DNA from: Lachnospiraceae bacterium
GTDB taxonomy: Bacteria > Bacillota > Clostridia > Lachnospirales > Lachnospiraceae
NCBI GenBank assembly: GCA_016282215.1
Contig: JAEEKC010000007.1
Coordinates: 1-10,819, forward strand
Direction of reading: 5' to 3'
DNA: 10,819 bases
A program made the position numbers and the translations under genes. Under the pieces are notes generated by a model. The model had not been told where the DNA came from. It saw nothing but the letters and a program-made list of their open reading frames with translations, and searched no databases. Shown one piece after another: positions 7,701 through 10,819 of the stretch; position 1 is the first letter of the stretch; the number at the start of each line of letters is the position of its first letter.

Positions 7701-7899
7701 CAATGCTGTTTTCGGCAGAAGTGAGGGTGATAACACCGCCCGATGCCGAATAGGATACAACGCCGGATGGATCCGTAGCAACGCCGGCGCCCCGGATGGT
7801 ATGGGATAGTACTGCAAACAGGATGGCCATGCCGCCCAGTATGGGTAAAAGCCTGCGAAGGAAGAGTTTATTTATTCTGTCATGTAAACTTTGTGTCAT
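1723..7899 (-). CDS. Giant secreted or membrane-tethered surface protein with beta-helix region and 14 Ig-like repeats
   Basis: A 2058-residue extracellular protein, probably an adhesin or envelope scaffold; no enzymatic motif is seen. Order of parts: signal peptide or anchor (1-41); beta-helix-like region (about 55-345) rich in short NxGT/LTNETG turns; a diverged Ig-like repeat (about 401-474); a module (about 475-690) ending in AYDMAGN; fourteen tandem Ig-like repeats of 80-83 residues (693-1836); a second module (about 1840-2000) ending in AYDKAGN; and a C-terminal tail module (about 2007-2058) ending in YSFTKQ. There is no LPxTG motif, C-terminal membrane helix, SLH or choline-binding repeat, so anchoring would be by the uncleaved N-terminus or by non-covalent contacts. 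The ATG at 7897-7899 follows GAGGGG by 5 bases, a strong site that supports this start. It lies between the FecR-domain gene (86-base gap) and the CHASE2 cyclase gene (106-base gap), all co-directional. The exact ligand is unknown. Confidence 0.93.
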   Translation of the reverse strand: MTQSLHDRINKLFLRRLLPILGGMAILFAVLSHTIRGAGVATDPSGVVSYSASGGVITLTSAENSIVILKEIGGETELIFLDAANTTVPITSPSGIVLASDTITLVQSGSTSVGSITNKADSTILISGSHQGDLTNETGGNIEISSTGSLTGNLTNIPVTGTITVSGSCDTNGISNEGTLRITSSGHVSSGNLYSDYVLANAGTLSINVNGQLINIGTMTNSKRLDLNGSTTFDNRGDFTNETGAWLYLVDGMSVKNTKDSSLSTAGVFTNNGSIDVANGTGSLDLNDWNTVSGTKIINNGTMAAGYMTIGPGSGTFEDASSAVYKSMGYSFEKDSSTLNGTVIADSTTKITSAGGSFTLQVGTKSKKISGVITDEKAQDLIDNKLPSDVGWSTSPLPDFYFGQENKLLSLVTTADGYDGTPYLEYYKSGTWTDDPDECSYYGNYEVRAVAPETDNYTESHTGSFYFDVTALPLDDSMKVNATDYAALQGMANDIYTNKDTITLKAKEGYQIAFASYADADFGDSVTVSKDDLYLDTGELKSGYAYYFLRDNNPSSSTYKAITKEVWIGTAAGSICPTMGNVIFDSEEPDIPVTVVLDGSNTTIAPGTTTQGKIMELKVTDKTLDKVVVTGLGDQTLTRDNGKVAASGSVYAATVTLTATEGAAQAVTITAYDMAGNYTTLSFSLKYPLETATASVSVPDTVVGTAYDPDLTTNSDGTPVFYYKLLTDPDTAYKTTKPTAAGTYSIKVEIPATDYYTAVSNESSFTISRKTPTLSITCANTVVGTDYEPDVSTTSDGTVKLLYKKAADPDTAYDTTKPTAAGSYIVMASVPMTDTYNGASKTAAYTISRKTVAAEVTISDVTVGNDYEPTLTTESDGKASATYLYKKSTDGESAYASTKPTTVGTYTVKAVIPQTETYNEISCTATYSIIRRTADATVLVPDTIVGQSYEPVLTTESDGKSSAVYQYKKSTDDDSSYSDTKPTAVGTYTVKATVPQTATYETITCTSEFTIHSKTVGDASVEVPDTFVGTSYAPVLTTDSDGKDAAVYYYKKSSDPDSAYSTTQPTAAGTYTVKAEVPETATYAAQTCTDTFTIKKKTPEAKVEIPDMVIGTSYSPSLTTTSDKAADTVYTYKKEGDPDTAYTSTQPTAAGSYIVRASIPESDTYEAIECTDSFTISKKTPTASVSVSDPLPDTEYDPVLTTDSDAKDSASFLYKKAADDSASFAAEKPKNPGTYIVKAVIPASDTYTAISCQTTYTISKRTATLSLSCKDSYVGETYEPEYSTNSDGTVSLLYKKSADPDSAYAAGKPTAAGSYMVKAIVSATDDYSGISDTVSFTISRNTVTASVKINDITVGTDYEPVLTTVSDGKASANYLYKKSADPDTAYSNTKPTAAGSYTVKAVIPQTDDYDEITCTSTFSITRRTATATVLVPDTVIGQSYDPVLTTDSDGKASATYLYKKSTDDDSAYAGTKPTAVGTYTVKASVPQTETYEAISCTCEFTIHSKAFGTASVKVADTYVGTSYEPVLTTDSDGKASAVFTYKKSTDPDSAYSSSKPSAAGTYTVKAEIPETANYEAQTCTGTFTIKKKTPTASVAAPDTVIGTSYSPTLSTDSDKASEAVFTYKKEGDPDSAYSSAQPTAAGSYIVRASIPESDVFEAAQCTGSFTINKKTPTASLSVPDSLPGAEYEPVLTTDSDAKSSASILYKDAADTSASFAAEKPQKPGSYIAKAIIPASETYAAVSVQTTFTIGKLSANSTLSISDVYAGTDYEPVFSTTSDSKETVTFAYKNLNAKKPAYTVVRPNSPGSYMVRATLPATATYEAVSVEASYTISYLPAPSPSYELSGTKGNNSYYITDVYLKAPEGYQITRDEESGTYAALLLWDEDLSKVYLKRSSDGAYTAAISVKENLKIDKKPPFIKEATDQDGEAVKVKNGKTIKADKLKLIIFDDHLYDVQIDDESVNFDGHATTQRFEPEDESQTFKVTAYDKAGNKFETTFILESIWQEKGVIPTGKKLKLKKGKPYKLDTGSWKVSGDDTVYNGGMAVYVRSDGDYSFTKQ
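1726..1881 (-). other. C-terminal tail module of the giant protein
   Basis: Residues about 2007-2058 form a short Lys- and Gly-rich unit: a hydrophobic/basic stretch (KLKLKKGKPYKL), then GSWKVSGDDTVYNGG, then a last strand ending in DGDYSFTKQ at the stop codon. It occupies the place where LPxTG and a membrane helix would be expected in a sortase substrate, but neither is present. It may be a small beta-domain used for secretion, folding or wall contact; this role is inference. Confidence 0.5.
1900..2382 (-). other. Downstream flanking module of the repeat array (ends in AYDKAGN)
   Basis: Residues about 1840-2000 contain LKAPEGYQI (1859-1867), an IDKKPPFI segment (about 1911-1918) and VTAYDKAGN (AYD at 1985-1987). 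The same ordered landmarks occur before the array. The segment is richer in Lys and Asp than the repeats. Confidence 0.55.
2638..4110 (-). repeat. Higher-order repeat copy B (repeats 8-13)
   Basis: Six domains with the same length series as copy A (80, 82, 82, 83, 82, 82; 1473 bases) and the same order of domain subtypes. By hand count R12 matches R6 at about 61 of 82 residues, whereas R6 matches its neighbour R5 at about 50 of 82. The DNA of the two copies has drifted at many third positions, so the duplication is not recent. Confidence 0.88.
4111..5583 (-). repeat. Higher-order repeat copy A (repeats 2-7)
   Basis: Six consecutive domains of 80, 82, 82, 83, 82 and 82 residues (1473 bases). 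Each has its closest partner six domains later: R2 with R8 (TLSI/LxC start, short form), R3 with R9, R4 with R10 (both VLVPDT...GQSY and IHSK end), R5 with R11 (GxASV start, IKKKTP end), R6 with R12 (YKKEGDPD, IVRASIPESD), R7 with R13 (SDAK, SASFAAEKP). Confidence 0.88.
5830..6477 (-). other. Upstream flanking module of the repeat array (ends in AYDMAGN)
   Basis: Residues about 475-690 include LKAKEGYQI (504-512), a segment with DSEEPDIP (about 585-592), and a final Ig-like segment with ITAYDMAGNYTT (671-677 core). The ordered landmarks LKAxEGYQI, acidic-Pro segment and AYDxAGN recur on the other side of the array (residues about 1840-2000), so the fourteen repeats appear to be bracketed by two related modules. 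The AYDxAGN ending is typical of bacterial Ig-like domains. Confidence 0.55.
6478..6699 (-). repeat. Diverged, isolated copy of the Ig-like repeat (repeat 0)
   Basis: Residues about 401-474 contain LVTTADGYDGTPYLEYYK, then YYGNYEVRAVAPETDNYTES and FYFDV. This aligns with the core of the tandem repeats (LTTNSDGTPVFYYK, AGTYSIKVEIPATDYY, FTISR), in particular repeat 1, but the first strand is degenerate. It is separated from the main array by about 220 residues. Confidence 0.6.
6865..7737 (-). other. Beta-helix / adhesin-like region of the giant protein
   Basis: Residues about 55-345 are low in charge and rich in Gly, Ser, Thr, Asn and Ile. Short turns recur with patterns such as GDLTNETGG, GNLTN, GISNEGTLRI, ANAGTLSI, GDFTNETGA and TNNGSIDV, at spacings of roughly 15-25 residues. 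This resembles the right-handed beta-helix passengers of filamentous haemagglutinin-like and autotransporter adhesins. No beta-barrel translocator is present, which fits a single-membrane cell. Fold assignment is inference from pattern, not from a profile match. Confidence 0.6.
7777..7899 (-). other. Signal peptide or N-terminal membrane anchor of the giant protein
   Basis: Residues 1-41 have a basic n-region (KLFLRR, 11-16), a hydrophobic core (about 17-31, LLPILGGMAILFAVL) and a polar c-region ending in RGAGVA. Cleavage after GVA (residue 41) would fit signal peptidase I, but an uncleaved anchor is also possible, since no other anchoring signal is found in the protein. Confidence 0.75.
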
Positions 7900-7904
7900 A
7901 AGTG

Positions 7905-7910
7905 CCCCTC
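7905..7910 (-). promoter_or_regulatory. Strong ribosome binding site of the giant surface-protein gene
   Basis: Minus-strand GAGGGG lies 5 bases before the ATG at 7899. It is the best Shine-Dalgarno match of the four genes and fixes the start of the signal peptide. Confidence 0.75.
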
Positions 7911-7985
7911 TTGAATCTGGTATTCGTTTATTGTTTCTGTATTTTCATATCGGATTTTTCGTTGCCGATTGATTAGTAGTCATAA

Positions 7986-9248
7986 TTACTTCCAGTTGAT
8001 CGTTGTGTCAGCATTGATGGCTGTATCGAAATCAAAGTCCCAGCTGCCGCTCTGAGCGGGATCCAAGGAAGGCTCTGTTGCTTTTTTGCCTTTTCCGACT
8101 TTCTGCGTGCCGAAGACGCTGCCGTTGTACATGAAGGTAACGGTGAACGTGGAAGAGTTGTCAGATGTCTGGTTATTATCCCCTGTATTTCCGTTATCTC
8201 CGCCACCGGTGTTGTCGGTCGTCTGGTTATCTGAAGTATTGTCCCCGGTATTGTCCGAGGTCTGATTGCCGGTATTTCCCGTATCACCGGTTTGTCCCGA
8301 AGACTGATCCGATGTGTTTCCGTCACCGCCTGTGCCATCGCCCGTATCAGAGGTATCCGATCCGTCGTCTTCATCATCAGTGTCTTCGTCTGTCTGGCCG
8401 GATGTTTCACTACTGGAGCCATCCGTTGTCCCGTCATCCGAAACCTCGTCATCGCCTTCTTCGGAAGTGGCAGCGTCAGCATCGTTATCTTCGGACTCCA
8501 TGTTGTTTAGGATGGCGATGATCTCTTCTTCTGTGATGGAAACATCACTGCCGCCCTGGATCAGATCCTGCAGAACGTGCAATACGCTTTCAGGAAGGTT
8601 TTCAAAATCGATGGGTGCGGGTCCCGATACATAATCCGTCACTTTGGTATCTTCATAAATGGTGACTTCGCTTCCCTTGGTGACATTGACCTCTTCATCC
8701 GAGAGAGTGCCGTCCTTGTAGACCAGCCTGGTGGATACGTTTCCGTCAAAAACCACCACGTTCGTATATTTGATGCCGTCAACTTCATAGACGCGGACAT
8801 AGAAGATGGTGCCGCGGACGGACATGGTGGAGTTCGGCGTGTTGATCTCATAACTGGAATCACCGATCAGCTTGTTCTGGATCTCGTTGGTGATAGCGCC
8901 GCGGACCAGATCGATCTTGGTCTTGCTGTGTTCGGAATTGCCGGTAGCGTTCAGTACCAGTTCCGTCTGTTCCTCAAGGTAGATATACTTATCTTCATCC
9001 GCCTGCAGTGTCAGTTCACCGGTATCGAGACTGACACGGTCGCCGGAAACAAGCACCATGTTGGCATAGGGATCTATGCTGCCGCTGTCGGCGCGGTTTA
9101 CGCTGGCGGAGCCGTCCACTTCAAACACCTTGACGATGCGGTAGGCATCCCTGTTTCGAAGGACCAGGATCAAAATGACGGCTGCGATGGCGATGGCAGC
9201 ACAGCCACCGGCAATAAAGAGAAACTTTTTACTTTTCAAAACATTCAT
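7986..9248 (-). CDS. Membrane-anchored FecR-domain protein with acidic linker and C-terminal InlB-like repeat
   Basis: A 420-residue N-in/C-out protein. A basic start (KSKK) precedes one membrane helix (about 9-30). A FecR-type beta domain (about 39-155) follows, with the family pattern MVLVSGDRVSLDTGE, IYLEEQTELVLN, IDLVRGAI and the closing INTPNSTMSVRGTIFYVRV. A helical segment (about 213-250) leads to a long Asp/Ser/Thr/Gly/Asn-rich linker (about 252-367), and the last 53 residues resemble an InlB B-type repeat. Classical FecR proteins carry a cytoplasmic anti-sigma domain before the membrane helix. Here only about eight residues precede it and no sigma factor gene is visible, so sigma regulation is unlikely. 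It sits between the HD-GYP-like gene and the giant surface-protein gene, all co-directional, which suggests an envelope-exposed partner of that system. The ATG at 9246-9248 follows GAGG by 12 bases. Confidence is high for the FecR domain, low for function. Confidence 0.9.
   Translation of the reverse strand: MNVLKSKKFLFIAGGCAAIAIAAVILILVLRNRDAYRIVKVFEVDGSASVNRADSGSIDPYANMVLVSGDRVSLDTGELTLQADEDKYIYLEEQTELVLNATGNSEHSKTKIDLVRGAITNEIQNKLIGDSSYEINTPNSTMSVRGTIFYVRVYEVDGIKYTNVVVFDGNVSTRLVYKDGTLSDEEVNVTKGSEVTIYEDTKVTDYVSGPAPIDFENLPESVLHVLQDLIQGGSDVSITEEEIIAILNNMESEDNDADAATSEEGDDEVSDDGTTDGSSSETSGQTDEDTDDEDDGSDTSDTGDGTGGDGNTSDQSSGQTGDTGNTGNQTSDNTGDNTSDNQTTDNTGGGDNGNTGDNNQTSDNSSTFTVTFMYNGSVFGTQKVGKGKKATEPSLDPAQSGSWDFDFDTAINADTTINWK
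7989..8147 (-). other. InlB B-repeat-like (Listeria-Bacteroides-type) C-terminal domain
   Basis: Residues about 368-420 start FTVTFMYNGSVFGTQKVGKG, continue KKATEP, then a Trp-Asp-Phe-Asp-Phe segment, and end TAINADTTINWK. This matches the layout of the InlB B-type repeat: a VTF strand, a turn, a strand with V-x-x-G, an EP turn, W-x-F and a closing T-x-x-x-W. It is a single copy. Confidence 0.7.
8148..8495 (-). other. Acidic, low-complexity linker of the FecR-domain protein
   Basis: Residues about 252-367 consist almost only of Asp, Glu, Ser, Thr, Gly, Asn and Gln. The first half is acidic (EDNDADAA, EEGDDEVSDDG, DEDTDDEDDG) and the second half has irregular repeats of TGDN/TSDN/GNTG type. 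It is probably disordered and could act as a spacer through the cell wall or bind divalent cations. Confidence 0.75.
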
Positions 9249-9260
9249 AACGGATGGTAA

Positions 9261-9264
9261 CCTC
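9261..9264 (-). promoter_or_regulatory. Probable ribosome binding site of the FecR-domain gene
   Basis: Minus-strand GAGG (in CTGAGGTTACC) lies 12 bases before the ATG at 9248. The spacing is long, as for the cyclase gene. It partly overlaps no other element, but an inverted repeat begins a few bases further upstream (9271-9302). Confidence 0.45.
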
Positions 9265-9270
9265 AGTTTG

Positions 9271-9302
9271 GATGACGGAAAATGAATTTAAGCAGCGTCA
9301 TC
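9271..9302. repeat. 7-base inverted repeat upstream of the FecR-domain gene
   Basis: GATGACG at 9271-9277 and CGTCATC at 9296-9302 form a perfect 7-base inverted repeat separated by 18 bases, in the 100-base gap between the HD-GYP-like and FecR-domain genes. There is no U-tract after it on the minus strand, so it is not a typical terminator. It could be a regulator site or a weak mRNA hairpin, or chance. Confidence 0.3.
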
Positions 9303-9348
9303 ACAATATATATCGACGTGATCAAATCAATCCGGGAGTGCAGACAGA

Positions 9349-10818
9349 TTATCTTTCATGCATCTCTCGGAGCATGTAGTACATATTCCGGTAGTTCTGG
9401 TTGCGGCCTTCCCGCAGAAGATAGGTAAGATCCTCACGAACCGCATCGTCCGCGAACAGGTCAAGAACCCAGGGAGCGTAGCGCGAACCGCTGCCTTCTT
9501 TCAGCTCGCCGATAAAGTCGTCAAGCTGTTTTCCGCGCTGGTAACTGCGGCCGATGGTGTCGGTGGCCGCATCTAAGCAGTCAGCCACAAGCACCAGGTC
9601 GGTAATGGGTTTTACCTTGCTGGTGGATGTATCAAAATCAGCCGGATAACCGCGGGAGTTGTCATACCATTTATGATGACCGAGAGCTACCTCGGCGTAT
9701 TTTTTCGTGGAAGAAAAACGGCACATCAGTTCATAACTGGTTTTCGGATGTGTCTGGATCAGGTCAAATTCCATATCCAAGAGTTTGCGGCCGTACATGA
9801 AGACGGTATCGATGATACTGATCTTGCCAAGGTCATGGCACAGGGCAGCATGATAAGCAAAATACAGGATATCGCCGCGTTTTTCCTTTACGTCTTCGGC
9901 GCTGGTCGTATCGCAGACACCGATCAGACGTTCCGGCATCAGGCGGATCAGATGACCGCACAGGCATTCCGTAAGCTGTCCCACCATCTGAGAGTGGACG
10001 TAGGTGGGCGGGTGGATGGCAGCCATGCATTCGAGCACCATATCCTCAAAGGTCAAACGGCTGGGGATCTCCACAAAGTTGTCAATGATGGCATAGAGAT
10101 ATTCGAGCATGGAAGTCAGGCCGCTGCCGTTTGGCATATGAAAGGCAAAACTGATGACATCCTGATAGATCTTGAGCATCATGCTTTTTTCATATTCCGT
10201 GATGCATTCGGGATCGATGGTATGCGCCAGTTCTACGGGGATCACCATGTTGGCGTACATTTTTCCCGTTTCGTAGCAGGTGCTGTCGCGCTTTTCATAC
10301 AATTCGAGCATACGCTGGCGGTATTCTTCCTTGGAAACCCTGCCGGTCAGATATTCGATGCGGCTGACAAAGGTTTCGATACTGGCCGTATCCTGCTCGC
10401 TGCCGAGGATCTGATTGAGGTGGTCCTTTTTTTCATTCCAGAGTGTCCGGTACTCCAGGCCGCGCTGATAGATGATCTCCAGCTGGTCCGGGGTAAAACC
10501 GGCAGCATTATTGTTTTCCACAGCCAGAAGATAGTACTCCAGCGTCCGGAACATATGATAATCCCAGTCGAAGCCCTCGAGCCGCTCGATGTAGAAAGGA
10601 TCCTTTGCAATATCATACATCTGCTGCAGGTAGGTAAGCTGTTTTTCGTTCAGCTCTGCGTCGTCCACAATACCCTCGAAAAAGGCAATGCTGTAACGGG
10701 CATCGATCACGACGATCTGCCGGACTTCCGGATCATCGAGTTTTTCAAATTCCTCTTTTTGCAAAAGCCGGAAAAAGTAATCGCCAAGCTCAAAGCCTTT
10801 CTTCCGGTAGTCGCCCAT
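9349..10818 (-). CDS. Divergent HD-GYP-type phosphodiesterase with helical N-terminal region (5' end at window edge)
   Basis: The 489 visible residues contain a C-terminal HD-GYP-like metal-dependent phosphohydrolase domain (about 265-480). Visible motifs in order: YVHSQ with H275; AALCHDLGKISIIDT with the HD pair H328/D329 and K332; THPKTSYELM with H357; GHHKWYDNSRGYP with H381, H382 and the GYP triad; and VADCLDAATD with D413 and D416, followed by GRSYQRG. In canonical HD-GYP proteins the last motifs read HHERxDGxGYP and DxxDAxTxxRPY, so metal ligands and GYP are kept but the ER and part of the RPY region differ. The family usually hydrolyses cyclic di-GMP or related dinucleotides; the substrate here is uncertain. 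Residues 1-260 are mostly helical and match nothing I recognise. No membrane segment is seen. The first ATG is at the second-last base of the window, so the true start and its ribosome site cannot be judged. It is followed after 100 bases by the FecR-domain gene. Confidence 0.85.
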   Translation of the reverse strand: MGDYRKKGFELGDYFFRLLQKEEFEKLDDPEVRQIVVIDARYSIAFFEGIVDDAELNEKQLTYLQQMYDIAKDPFYIERLEGFDWDYHMFRTLEYYLLAVENNNAAGFTPDQLEIIYQRGLEYRTLWNEKKDHLNQILGSEQDTASIETFVSRIEYLTGRVSKEEYRQRMLELYEKRDSTCYETGKMYANMVIPVELAHTIDPECITEYEKSMMLKIYQDVISFAFHMPNGSGLTSMLEYLYAIIDNFVEIPSRLTFEDMVLECMAAIHPPTYVHSQMVGQLTECLCGHLIRLMPERLIGVCDTTSAEDVKEKRGDILYFAYHAALCHDLGKISIIDTVFMYGRKLLDMEFDLIQTHPKTSYELMCRFSSTKKYAEVALGHHKWYDNSRGYPADFDTSTSKVKPITDLVLVADCLDAATDTIGRSYQRGKQLDDFIGELKEGSGSRYAPWVLDLFADDAVREDLTYLLREGRNQNYRNMYYMLREMHER

Positions 10819-10819
10819 G

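Noticed and set aside
7949..7969. 5-base inverted repeat ATCGG/CCGAT with an 11-base loop in the gap before the giant gene
   Set aside because: The stem is too short and lacks a U-tract for a terminator; chance is likely.
7973..8482. A 169-codon open frame overlapping the 3' part of the FecR-domain gene on the same strand
   Set aside because: It lies out of frame inside the low-complexity Asp/Thr/Asn-coding stretch and its product is only a Thr/Arg/Pro-rich translation of that biased composition. There is no good ribosome binding site, and the FecR frame has recognisable domains through to its end.
8577..9260. A 227-codon open frame on the plus strand antisense to the FecR-domain gene
   Set aside because: The antisense frame has no family resemblance and is explained by the codon bias of the real gene; the same applies to the plus-strand frames at 1014-1538, 3391-4044 and 5002-5517.

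Overview
The window holds four genes, all read from the minus strand and separated by gaps of only about 86 to 106 bases, so they look like one transcription unit. In transcription order (right to left) they are: a divergent HD-GYP-type phosphodiesterase (10818 to 9349, start at the very window edge), a membrane-anchored FecR-domain protein (9248 to 7986), a 2058-residue secreted or membrane-tethered surface protein (7899 to 1723), and a CHASE2-domain class III adenylate cyclase (1616 to beyond base 1, cut off inside its catalytic domain). No RNA gene, transposon, CRISPR array or integration site is visible, and no gene-free stretch exceeds about 106 bases.

Organism: the purine-rich GAGG/GAGGGG ribosome binding sites, an InlB/Listeria-Bacteroides-type C-terminal repeat, surface proteins built from Ig-like repeats, the roughly balanced base composition and the lack of outer-membrane components suggest a Bacillota (Firmicutes) bacterium, probably a Clostridia/Lachnospiraceae-like anaerobe. 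This is inference from style, not from a marker gene.

The dominant feature is the giant protein. It begins with a signal peptide or membrane anchor, continues with an adhesin-like beta-helix region of short Asn/Gly/Thr-rich turns, then a diverged Ig-like repeat and a module ending in AYDMAGN. Fourteen tandem Ig-like repeats of 80-83 residues follow, then a second module ending in AYDKAGN and a short C-terminal tail module without LPxTG. Repeats 2-7 and 8-13 form a higher-order duplication: the six domains have lengths 80, 82, 82, 83, 82, 82 in both copies, and corresponding members resemble each other more than neighbours do. Most repeats carry a single conserved cysteine.

How the genes may work together (inference): the FecR protein has almost no cytoplasmic part, so it cannot act as a classical FecR anti-sigma factor. 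It would display its FecR domain, an acidic linker and an InlB-like repeat outside the cell beside the giant surface protein. The CHASE2 domain of the cyclase would sense an extracellular or envelope signal and control cAMP synthesis inside, and the HD-GYP-like enzyme is a candidate second-messenger hydrolase. The locus is therefore a candidate envelope or adhesion sensing module that couples a large surface protein to nucleotide signalling.
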